From Lobulomyces angularis (Eukaryota; Chytridiomycota; Chytridiomycetes; Lobulomycetales; Lobulomycetaceae), in the NCBI GenBank assembly GCA_027604685.1, contig JADHYX010000201.1:1-39296 (forward strand): DNA of 39,296 bases, read 5' to 3'. The notes under the pieces are model-generated. The model did not search any database, was not told the DNA's origin, and saw only the letters and a list, made by a program, of their open reading frames with translations. How positions within the stretch are numbered: the stretch's first letter is position 1; each line of letters starts with the position of its first letter. Below, piece after piece: positions 1 through 9,640 of the stretch. The translations under genes and the position numbers were made by a program.

Positions 1-1890
1 ATAAAGAGAATTATACTTCTAAAATTATTATTGATATTACTATAAATCTAGCTATTATTTATTCTGAGACAGAGTTTATTTGCCCGTATTCTCAGATTGC
101 AGAGGTCGTATTTATCCTGAATGGCCATAAAACTTCCACAACTTGACTTGCTAATTCATTACCTAATTTATTCATAAAGCTGTCCAAAACCCCAAAGTCT
201 CTAGAACCTGGTCGGCCAAATGCACCCCCAAAAAGGGCAATTGACCAAGAAACTAGTAATGCAGGCTTGGCGAAACCTTGAGTTTTCCAAGATCCATTAT
301 TAAAAACTTTCTGAGGTTTATTTTTTGCAAACATCAAGCTAGGAGTGTCTAAAATTCTTGCTTCAACTTGCTTCAAACTTTGATTAATGTCTACATTCCA
401 ACGGGCGAGGAGTATCTCATCATTGTTGCCATGTAACTGATTTAAACCGTCTTGTATTCTCTCCTTTCTCTTCTGCGGAAATACTGCAGTAACTTTAATC
501 ATATCGGCAGCTTGATCCTCACTAACCTTTTTAACATACGGTTGATTTGGTAAAACCACGCAGCATTCAATAGGAATTTGAACATTATTTGCGCCAGAAA
601 CGAAAGCGGGTAACCAGGGATATTTAACATTATAATTATAAGTTTTTCTAAAACATTCTTGTACAGTAGTAGTGACTTCGTGAACTCCATCATCTTCTTT
701 AATTCTAATCTTAGTATCACGCACAGATTGTGCTGCTAAACCTTTCACCTTGTACTTTCTTCTTCCAGTATTTCTGTAAGAAATTTTAATATTTAAGCCA
801 CTAATAAATTTATCTCGATTCCTAAGTTCATTTTTGATGGTGAAAAGTTTCTGACAATCTTCAATTCTTCTCTTACCAAAAAAATTGGTAATTACATCAA
901 TTAATGGACCTTGTTGATAAAAGGCAGTGGCCACAACATCTATGTTTAACAGAAGTTCCTTATAGGTATATTGCTGTTTTTGTATTCCCAATGAGGTTCT
1001 TAAAGATTGATACCATCCATAATGATTTACACCACCAGGTAATTGACTAACACCCTTATCATTATAAAAGCACCTTCCTGCTGGATTGGAGGTAAAACGT
1101 AACCCAGGACTTTGACGTAATAAAACTTCCAAGCAAGATACAGCTTCAAAAGGTATTTCAATAGCTTTTGGAGAAGGACTCAAATATTCAAGAAGAACAG
1201 CCATATTTACAGGTTTAATCTCCCTTATTAACAAAGTGAAAGTCCTTTTACTTTAAAGAAAAATAATGAAAAAATTTAAAAAAAATTGGGAAATAAAAAA
1301 AAAATATAAAATACTTGCTGCCATCTTCATCACCAGTTCATTCAACATTGAAATCAGAAAAAGTAGAACCAATATTTTTGAGCGGTGAACAGGATTACAA
1401 TAACTTTTGACCGTCATAAGCAACTATATTTCAAAATGTTAAACTTTTTAGATCGAACAATTGTTTACTGTATTGAGCGTTTTCTCTATCTTTGCTTGCC
1501 CAGTCAAGAGTTGCAGAATGATCCATGTTTTTCCAAGCTTCCATTATTTTTCTACATGCAGGCTTAAGAACCTTATCATGTTTAACAACAACATCTATTA
1601 TATAATTATACTATTAACACATTTTGCAACATAATGATATACCACATCTGGAAATATCCCTATCAGGAATGGAAACTTGTATAAATTTGCTATCACTGTA
1701 ATTTTTCTACCTAATCTGCCAAAGTTTGGTCTTGGAATATGAGTCAAAGCTGATAACTTAAACAGTTAAACATAACAAAAGAACTTAAGAAAAGTATAAT
1801 TATACCTCCATCGACGTTAATTACAGCTTGTCCAACCCTCAATTTTGACATTTGTTGTTCTATTGGTCTAAGAGATGGCTAGAAGTATTG

Positions 1891-1960
1891 GGTCTTTGTT
1901 GCTGAGGTCTTTGTGGTTGTACGCTTACAGGTCTTGTCTGCTCACCTTGAATTTAGTGTT
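1891..1960 (-). repeat. Direct repeat copy A (duplicated exon of the Argonaute leader)
   Basis: This 70-bp unit matches 2003-2072 at 66 of 70 positions, with a start-to-start distance of 112 bp. On the minus strand it contains a tail that looks like an intron acceptor (ttcaag) followed by an exon encoding GEQTRPVSVQPQRPQQQRP. It therefore looks like a duplicated splice acceptor plus exon. Confidence 0.9.
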
Positions 1961-2002
1961 AACATATGATAACCTAAATTAACCATACCTGCTGCGCTTA
2001 CA

Positions 2003-2072
2003 GGTCTTTGTTGTTGAGGTCTTTGCGGTTGTGCGCTTACAGGTCTTGACTGCTCACCTTGAATTTAGTGTT
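2003..2072 (-). repeat. Direct repeat copy B (duplicated exon of the Argonaute leader)
   Basis: This is the partner of 1891-1960, with four substitutions and no indels. It encodes GEQSRPVSAQPQRPQQQRP on the minus strand and continues into PVSAAG before a GTATGG intron donor. The reading frame is kept in both copies, so the duplication predates or survived the decay of the downstream frame. Confidence 0.9.
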
Positions 2073-2441
2073 AGCCTTTTACAGCGCTCTTCCGTGATTT
2101 TTTTTGCTTGTTCCGAAGAATTTGGTCACCAAAAAAAAAAAAACAATTTAAAATATATACCATCAAAGATCTTTTAATGTTTTGACATTTTAAAAAAATT
2201 TTTAACATTTTTTTTTTTGGAAAAGCTCAATACTTTAAAATTTTACAGTTTTTTTTAAGTAATATTATATTTTATTTTTATAAAATATAACAAAAGCAAA
2301 AAATAAATTAATTCATATTATTCAACTAATCGCTACAATATAAAAAAAAAAAAAAAAAAAAACTTATCAACAAAAAATTGAGTTAAATGAATAAGAATTT
2401 CACATGCTAAATCCAATTCGGCATAAAGATTTTATTAAATC
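2073..2441. other. Intergenic, A/T-rich
   Basis: This lies between the decayed Argonaute leader and the stop codon of cytochrome c peroxidase. It contains several A or T runs longer than 10 bp. I see no coding pattern. A true 5' exon of the Argonaute gene could lie here but I cannot identify it. Confidence 0.6.
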
Positions 2442-4054
2442 TTAAAAGGTAGGTTTTAACACCATCGGTTTGGTGTTTTCATCAAATGGAACACCTAATT
2501 CCTCTAATTTTTGGAAACTATCAAAAAAAAAATTAAAAAAAATTACATTTAATATTAAACACTATTACCTGTAAGCAAAATCTTCAAAAAATTTTTTTTC
2601 GTCTTTGGCATATAAGGTAACAAATGATTTGAATTTTTTATCATTAATAAAAGCTAGATCGGCAGGCAACATCATAAGTTCCTTCGTTGCTTTATCTTCC
2701 TACGGAAAAGTACACAAAAAGATGGTTAACAAATTTTTGTAATTTTATTTTTTTTAAAATTTTACAAATTGTTTTGGACCTATAAAAAATTATATCGGTA
2801 AAGTGAATATCAAATTGATTTATTTAATATACCATTCCATTTTTTTTGGACCCACTTTTCTTCTAATAATCTTTTATAGAAGTCATTGGTAAATGATGTA
2901 GGTGATCTAGTCCAGGGACTGCAAAAGAAAAAACTTTAATTCAATTTTTTTTTTTACATTTCACATACCCTGAAAAGCCTGAACGATCGATGTGACATCT
3001 AAAAATTCATTAATAGGACAAAGAAATAGAGTAATTACCTTCCTAAAGCGTGTGCACCAATGAGGGCAACGATTTCTATGAAAAATTTAACCAAGTATTA
3101 CAATTTTCTCTTCTTACCTTGATCATTGAATCCCATTCTATAAAAAACATTTCTAACCTGTTTTTTTTTAAGTTAAACTAGGAAAAAAAAAATTTAAGTT
3201 ACATGATCTTGTCCTAAAGCTGCATCTGGCAACCGACCATCTGGAGTACAAGCAGTTTCAGAATCAGCGTCTTTTCTACCTGGTCTCCATTTAACTTGTA
3301 AAAAAAAAAAAAAGGTTTTAGTAATTCAATATTCTGCTGATATTTACTAATTGGACCACCAGCTTCTTGAATTGCGACAACCCCTGCTAAAGACCACAGA
3401 TCAGCATGCGTGATTGCTGGAAATTCTTTTTTTACTTGCTCTAAACGATCTCTTTGAAAAAAATGATAAAAAAATAATTATTTTTTTAATTAAAACGATA
3501 CCTTGCTATTTTTAAACCTGCATTAGCTCCATGAGAACTTTCTAAATCAAAAAGTCAATGACAACGAAAAAAACCAAGTTATTACCAGGATTAAACCTCA
3601 TAGTACTACCATTGGATCCACCAGTGTTAGTGTTTAAGTCGTAAGTACCAGCAGCATGCCTTTGGGTAATTTAAAAATGTTTGACTGTTTTAATAAATGT
3701 TTTTACCATGCTAGTCGTAAGAATACTGGACCGTATGAACCATCGTCATAATCAACATCTTCTAAAATATCAGCCTAAAAAAAAAAAATTAAGCCAGAAT
3801 TTTTACAAACTTAAAAGTTTTTTTCTTACAATTTTGTTGTAAACTTCTTGATAATTGAGAGGTTTTTTCAAAAAAGTTGGTTTGGAATCTGATTGCTGAT
3901 AATAAAAATAACTAGCCGCACCTAAACCAGTAAATGTTAAGAAAGCAAGTGGAACTGCTTTTGATTTTGTTGGTTTTGGAGTATTTTGAGTGGAAAATTT
4001 TCTCAAATTAACTCTAAATAATGCATTATTTCTAAGTAATTGTCTTGTAAACAT
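2442..4054 (-). CDS. CCP1: Mitochondrial cytochrome c peroxidase
   Basis: This haem peroxidase reduces hydrogen peroxide with electrons from cytochrome c in the mitochondrial intermembrane space. The first exon (3803-4054) starts with a basic, Ser/Arg-rich presequence ([10 protein letters not shown]...) followed by a short hydrophobic segment around residues 36-52, as expected for import. Spliced exons then give [19 protein letters not shown] with the distal Arg-Trp-His, [28 protein letters not shown], and [19 protein letters not shown] with the proximal His. [14 protein letters not shown] carries the Trp that matches yeast Trp191, and [19 protein letters not shown] follows. The product is about 370 aa, the family's usual length, and ends in VLKPTF. 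At least eight short introns interrupt the gene. All key residues I can place are present, so it is probably functional. Confidence 0.93.
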
Positions 4055-4762
4055 TTTTTTAATGATTTTTTTTTTGTTTTTTTTTTGGGTTTAATTATTA
4101 ATTTCTTTTTTTCTTTTTTTTAATTTAATAATTATTAATTGGGAAAAAAAAAATTTTTTTTTTAAAAAATTATATTTTTAGGGTTTATTACTTAAAAAAA
4201 AATAGATTCATTTATATTTTTTGGCTTAGTTTGAAACTAAAAAAATTGAATGTTCTCTTACATATCAAACCCTCATAGCAATCCCATTTAATAACATCAA
4301 ACTCTCATAGGTACATTCATAAAAATCAAACATTCATAGGTACCACATCCACCAAATTTAACTTAGAATTCTTACCAACTTTGAATTTAGCATAATGAAT
4401 CAATCCAGCAACCAGTAAATGAGGATTAAAAATTAAAGAGAAAAATAAAGATTTAAAAAAAATTGGTAATTTTTTTGGATGGTGTGGAAGAATTGATATT
4501 AATTTTTTTTTGAACTTGAATTTGAATTTAAACAAAAAAAGAATGAATTTTGATAATATATCGCTTGAATTTTTTTTTAAAAAAAAAAAAAAAAAAAAAA
4601 ATTAATTTAAAATACTAAAAAAAAAAAAAAAAAAAACATGCAAAAGTACCTAACTAAATACTAAAAAAAAAAAAAATATAATATAAATATTAAAAATTCT
4701 AAATAGTAACAAAAAAATTTTTCCCTCCTATAAAAAAATAAAAAAATAAAATCACTCTTGAA
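4055..4762. other. Intergenic region between CCP1 and LARP1, mostly homopolymer
   Basis: This spans the CCP1 5' flank and the LARP1 3' flank. It holds many A or T runs (for example 4570-4600 and 4620-4636) and three copies of a short motif at 4264-4339. A 69-codon minus-strand frame at 4326-4535 begins with an FKFKFK low-complexity stretch. I do not consider it a supported gene. Confidence 0.6.
4264..4339. repeat. Three copies of a 15-bp motif ATCAAACNYTCATAG
   Basis: The motif ATCAAAC followed by two variable bases and TCATAG occurs at 4264, 4296 and 4325 (spacing 32 and 29 bp). The last two copies are followed by GTAC. It stands out from the surrounding A/T runs. It lies about 210 bp upstream of the CCP1 start, so it could be a promoter element array or a decayed minisatellite. 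Confidence 0.6.
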
Positions 4763-7700
4763 CTAGAATTTATAACTTTTAAAATCTTTTATGCTTTTAA
4801 AATTTTTTAGTATGTTTTTTAATTCATCATCCATTTTATCTTCAACGTTTACTTTAAATTTATCATTACGATAAAACAAGTAAGCCCAAAATTTTTCTAA
4901 ACCATACAAATTCTTATTTTCTTTAAAATCTTTAACAACCAAAACTTGGAATTCCTCAAAAATGTCAGGTTTAAATTTTTTTTCTAAGCCGTAAGAATAA
5001 AATCTAAACAGACACTCTAACCCATATCTGTACCCAAGTTGTAGATCTTCTAATGCAATTTTTTTAAATTCTTGATACATTCTCATATTGAATCTATCTC
5101 TTAAGAAATGACACCAAAATCTAAACAAGGTATTCATTTCTTGGGATACACCAGAGCCTTGAAGTTTTCGTTCTAAAAAAAAAAATAATACTTTAATGCA
5201 TGTGATACACTATTGAAATTACCGCGTAGTGCTTTGGCATGAAATTTGGAATACTTCTGCTGAACAAATCCATTCTCTGCTAATAATTCGTGACTTGGAT
5301 GATGGAATACAGGAATTTCCTGATGCGAACCTACATTCGTTAAAATAGGACTGGTGTCCCCCAAAGAACTCGAAGGAATGTAATTTGATTGAGATTGACG
5401 CGCTCCTAACAACCAACCAACTGGAGGTGACGCGGAAACTGGGGAACCAACTGGTATAAATCTTCTTGAAAATCCTATAGGTTTTGATTTAGCTGAAGCC
5501 GTAGCAGATGACGTTTGATTACTTTTATTGCTACTATTAGGGCTATTTGAGGTGACTTCAAAGGTATTGGGTTTTTTTAGGGCCTTGAAATGCGCTTCAT
5601 CCACAGTTTCTACAGTTTGATAAGTTTTTCTTTCTTTAAAATTTTTCCGCAAATCCCTTTCATAAAAAAATAATCCTTCGTTAATCATTTCATTAATTTC
5701 ATCGTTCATTTTAGAACGATCATAAGGAGCAGTGGAATGCTTTCTAGGCGCCTTCCTTTGTTCCCCATCTAAGTTGGAAGTAATGTGATGTTTTTGTGTA
5801 CTGTCGCTAGGTTTGGAATGCTCTTTTGGAAGCTGCGTCACAATTAATAATGATGCAATATCATCATCATCAAAATCTTTCCATTCTTCATCAGCATCTT
5901 CGTCATCCATAGGAATACTCTCTGTATTAACTAATCCTTCTCCAAAATCCTCCTTGTTGTTACTTACTGCAGCAGAAAAAGTAGGTTTTTTTCGCAAATC
6001 TTTCGTTCCAACCCAATCTTCCCCATCATCAAAATTAAACATGCTTTCTTCTACATCATGTTCTAACTGATCTGCAGAAACATTTGTATCTATCGCTTTT
6101 ATTTCAATTTTCGCAGGAACTAGACGAGTCTTTCCTGACTTTTTTCGAACAGTAGTTCTCCAATCAGATTCTTTGAGACTACTTTCATCAAAATCAATCT
6201 CATCTTTAGGTGTAGTTGGTGACGAAAAAGAAGTGTCGGGTGTTGTTAATTGGGATATTGTAGCAGGAGTAGAGTTTTCTGCCGTTGAGATTATATTTTC
6301 CGAGTTTGAATGCACTTTAACCAGGGTATCCTCGGCATCTGATATCTGGTTATTAACTAAAAAAGGACTATTTGGTTGTGCAGCAGTTTTGTCACCTTCC
6401 GTATTATGAAACTTAAGAAGCCAATATTCCCAGTCTCCCCTTTTTCTTATAGACGGTTCATTATTAAAATCAATGATTTCTACTTCTTCACTGTCTTTCA
6501 ATGCTGATAACAACAAATCTAATGAAGATACTTCCACATTGGGAATAGCACTAACCGCAGCACTCACTGGTAACTTAGTTTTGGCTAATGCAATTAATGT
6601 CTTTACTCTATTGAAGTTGGAAACTAGGGTTAATGGAACGGTACCAGTTATTGTAGACATTTGCTGGCGAAAGTAAATGTCCCTACATAGATTTTCAATG
6701 GAAAAATAATACTCACTAGAAAAGAAAAAAAAACTGATTAAAGATTGCTCTAATTAGAAACTTACATTTGACACCTAATCCACCATTTAACAGTATCAAG
6801 ATTTACAAGTTCAGGATCAACTGGAAAAAAATTTGCTTGATGCTGAGGAATAATATAACCTTGATATTGGTTATTAAATCCACCATAATTATGTTGATAT
6901 CTTTTATTCTGATATCCATTCTTGCGGTTAACCTTTTTTTTATAAAAGTGTTGTAGTGGTTTGTTAGTAACAGAGGGAGCATTTTTTTCAGCTGAAATAT
7001 TGCTATCGGCGTTATCGGTTTTATTTTCATTATTCTGAGTAGGGACAGTTTTCTTAGCATGTTTTGTGAAGTTATTGGGGGTGTTTTTCTTTCCTTTAAT
7101 CGTTTTAGCAGACTCTTCTTTTTTCATTACTTTAGGGGCCGAATTTCCAGTTTTAGTGTTAGAAGGCGCAATCTCAGCAGAATTTGCAACAGGAGTAGGA
7201 ATACTGAGATCCACTTTTGACCATGCAGTTTTTCTTGGTGCAGCAGGAGTTAATGCTTCAGAAGCATTGGATAAGTCTGAAGATGCGGCACTGGTAACTG
7301 TATTAATTTCTGGCTTTAAAGTAGAACTTAGAGTTTCATTAACAATTTCAGTTGAATTTTTATTTAGCAGTGGCCATACACTAGCTGATGAGAAATTTTT
7401 AGGAGTTTTCGACTTTTCGCTAGCAGTAATCAAATTTTCACTTCTGGCAGCAACATGGACAAGCTAGAAAACACCAGATAAGAATAATTTTTTTGTAATT
7501 ATTTACAGTATACCTTAGCTGGAGTCTTTTGAGTTGGTAAAGTACTGTTAGGCATTGAACTTACACCTTTTGGAAGATATTTTCCTTCAACAGATTCAAC
7601 TGAATCAACCTTTGTTCTCAATTGACCATTGGTTAATGCCTTCTCATTTACTTCAATGGTTCCATCTTCTATTTCCGTTGCATCAGATTCACAAGTGCTA

Positions 7701-8227
7701 TTAATCTCTTCAGCTGGGTGTTCTATATTAGCTTGATTTTGTTCTTTATTTTCAAGTAACACAGAATTATTTTTTGTTTTTTTAAAATCTTTCCTACTTG
7801 CATCTGTTTTGAGATATGATTTACTATTCTTAATTTTATAATTTTCTTTTATTTCCTTTTTCTTATGTTTTGAATTTACAACTTTCACGAAACCATCTCT
7901 ATCGAGGTCGCCTTCGGTGATGTTTTCTATATTATGCTTAATGTTACTGCCACTGGCTTCACTAAGCTTATAATTACTTCTATCATTACTTCTATATTTT
8001 GGTGTTTTTTTCTGATTTTCAGTTTTTTGAGTTTCATTGATGTTGTTTTCGTTTTTTTGCTGATTTAGTTTAGAATCTTGACTCTGCTTCGCTAATCGCA
8101 CCTTCCAAACATTGACAGCTGGTATTGGAGATGGCACAGGCTTAACTTCTTTTTTTTCTACTTCATTGGCAAATGCAATTTGCTGTGAATTTTCTGCCAC
8201 CTCAGAATTAGGCTGCACTGTAGTCAT
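4763..8227 (-). CDS. LARP1: La-related protein 1 (LARP1): La motif plus DM15 repeats
   Basis: LARP1 binds mRNA 5' ends and poly(A) and controls translation and stability of ribosomal-protein (TOP) mRNAs downstream of TOR, in the cytoplasm. Four exons (7514-8227, 6766-7463, 5223-6715, 4763-5172) sum to 3315 nt, or 1104 residues, with good GT...AG introns of 49-50 bp. The N-terminal half is disordered and rich in Lys, Asn and Ser. The La motif starts across the second intron with [20 protein letters not shown] and continues [17 protein letters not shown] long acidic/Ser-rich linker follows. The C-terminal DM15 region crosses the third intron ([19 protein letters not shown]) and has further repeats near [20 protein letters not shown] and [15 protein letters not shown] chose the ATG at 8225-8227, because the frame upstream has no other ATG. 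Confidence 0.94.
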
Positions 8228-9640
8228 TATTATATGGTAATTTGTAACTTGTAACGGCACTTAAAATAAAAAAAACAAAAAAATCGATTAATTGTAAGAA
8301 AAAAAGAAATAAGGCGAAAGTACCTAATGAATCAGTAATGTTTTGTTTTTATATTTTAAAAAGTGAAAAATTAAATAAATAGGAATGAAACAAAATTTAT
8401 TATGTATATATATTCTTTTTTTTTTTTTTTGGTTTTAAAAAAAAAAAAAAAAAAAAATGAAAATTTAGTTTTCTTTGTGTTACATTGAAGTAAAAATTTA
8501 GTATAATTTCAATAAAGAAAATTTATTTTTTTTTTATTTATTTTAAAAATTTCGAAGATAATAATTGAACATATTGTTTGATTGGATTTGAAAAGGTTTT
8601 AATTTTTGATTCTCGAAATATTTAAAGTATTCTACTTAATTTTTAATTTTTTTTTCATCAAGATTTTAATTTTCTTTGTTAACAATCAGCAACAAGCATC
8701 CCAACTTTTTTCAAAGTAAATACGTCTAAAAGCGTCTTTAAATTTATTAAACATTTCTTCAATATATTTGAAGAACAAAAATACATTGTTAGAATATCTT
8801 AATTTGAATTCATAACTTTGAAAAACAACTGATTTTTAAATAAAACTTTCTTTCTTCCTCGTAACAGTGATCTGATATAATATAAGAGTATCAATAATTG
8901 AGTTTTTTGTACAATATTGTGAAAACCATTTTATAAATAAATTGCCAAACGGTCATCAACTTTTAACAATTTAAGAAAATAATGAAAAACACTTGAAGAA
9001 ATATATTGGTCATTCAGTGAAACATTTTAAAATTGAAATAAAAATATATTCTGGATTTTAACTAGAAAGTATATAGAGATCATTTAATAAGAAAATTTTT
9101 ATCAAAATTTTTTTTAATTAATTTCATTACACATGACTATGACAATGCAATTAAATTTTTACAAAAGCCAAAGAGTATTTTGAAAATGTTAAAGTTACAG
9201 GGTGAGTTTTTAGGAGTTTGTATAATATGTACTAATTTTTATAATAGATTTTGAATTTCCTGCTAAGAGTAACTAATAAAGCATTGCCAGTATTAAATTA
9301 TACCTCTTAGTCTATTTGACATTGTTAAGTAAATTTGAGATGTTCTGTTGAAACTAAAAAAAAAATTCCTTCTAAGTTGATAACGAATCATATGGTTCAT
9401 AAATTAACTCATATAATTAAATAAAACATGATCAATTACAAAGTTTTTACTTTTGCAACAGCGCCATATAACATTTGCAGATTTTTATTGTTTAAAAAAT
9501 TTTTTGTAAGATTTACTTTTTTGGTGTAACGATATCTTGATTTAACATTTTCTCCCATTTTTTACTTTCAATTTAATTAAACAAGAAAAATAAATAATAT
9601 AGATCAATTTTTTTATAAAGGTAAAGAAAAAATATTTTTT
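8228..9640. other. 1.4 kb intergenic region with one orphan coding-like segment
   Basis: This is the divergent region between LARP1 (minus) and the RS/KE-rich gene (plus), and it should contain both promoters. Long A/T runs lie at 8416-8457. A possible orphan exon at 8686-8828 is listed separately. The rest has stops in all frames and no recognisable gene or RNA. Confidence 0.55.
8686..8828 (-). pseudogene. Orphan coding-like segment ending in Cys-Cys, unrecognised
   Basis: On the minus strand, an AAAATCAG acceptor-like site is followed by 46 codons ending MFNKFKDAFRRIYFEKSWDACC and a TGA. Its composition (Trp, Arg, Cys, Asp) differs from random A/T sequence. No start codon or convincing upstream exon joins it, and frames just upstream (8830-9000) contain stops. 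It may be the last exon of a decayed gene. A terminal CC resembles Rab-type prenylation tails, but nothing else supports that. Confidence 0.3.

Larger units (their letters stand above)
1..2072 (-). pseudogene. Decayed Argonaute gene (N, L1, PAZ, L2 regions), incomplete at the window edge
   Basis: Argonaute proteins bind small guide RNAs in RNA silencing. Reading the minus strand, an RP/Q-rich leader is followed by an N-domain segment with PRPNFGRLGRKITVIAN (about 1680-1740), then VAYDGQKLL (about 1398-1424) and KRTFTLLIREIKPVNM (about 1200-1242). A 380-codon open stretch (92-1234) then covers L1, PAZ and L2. The order and motifs match eukaryotic Argonautes. It is broken: in the frame of the AYDG motif there are stops at 1431-1433 (TGA), 1395-1397 (TAA) and 1338-1340 (TGA). 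There are also stops near 1605-1611 after the VVYHYVAK motif, and a frame change near 1860-1880. The open part stops at 89-91, at the start of the MID region, and no PIWI domain is seen before the window edge. Short unrecognised introns could explain some breaks, but the three stops in one exon-like frame make a pseudogene most likely. One intron (about 1243-1313) still has good splice signals. Confidence 0.72.

Noticed and set aside
1338..1433. An alternative nuclear genetic code with TGA or TAA as sense codons, suggested by in-frame stops in the Argonaute copy
   Set aside because: Intact genes here end with TGA (REG1-like at 33192, IQCH-like at 26785) and TAA (Ran, PDE9, ASF1) exactly where the families end, and use TGG for Trp. 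A pseudogene explains the stops better.
1385..1567. 60-codon plus-strand open frame inside the Argonaute relic
   Set aside because: It is the antisense shadow of the Argonaute N-domain segment and has no coding signature of its own.
4326..4535. 69-codon minus-strand frame beginning MFKFKFKFKKK
   Set aside because: Low-complexity A/T-derived residues, and it overlaps the ATCAAAC repeat. No splice support or conserved pattern.
7066..7467. 133-codon plus-strand frame
   Set aside because: Antisense shadow of the disordered part of LARP1 exon 2; hydrophobic composition results from reversing a Ser/Thr/Lys-rich coding strand.
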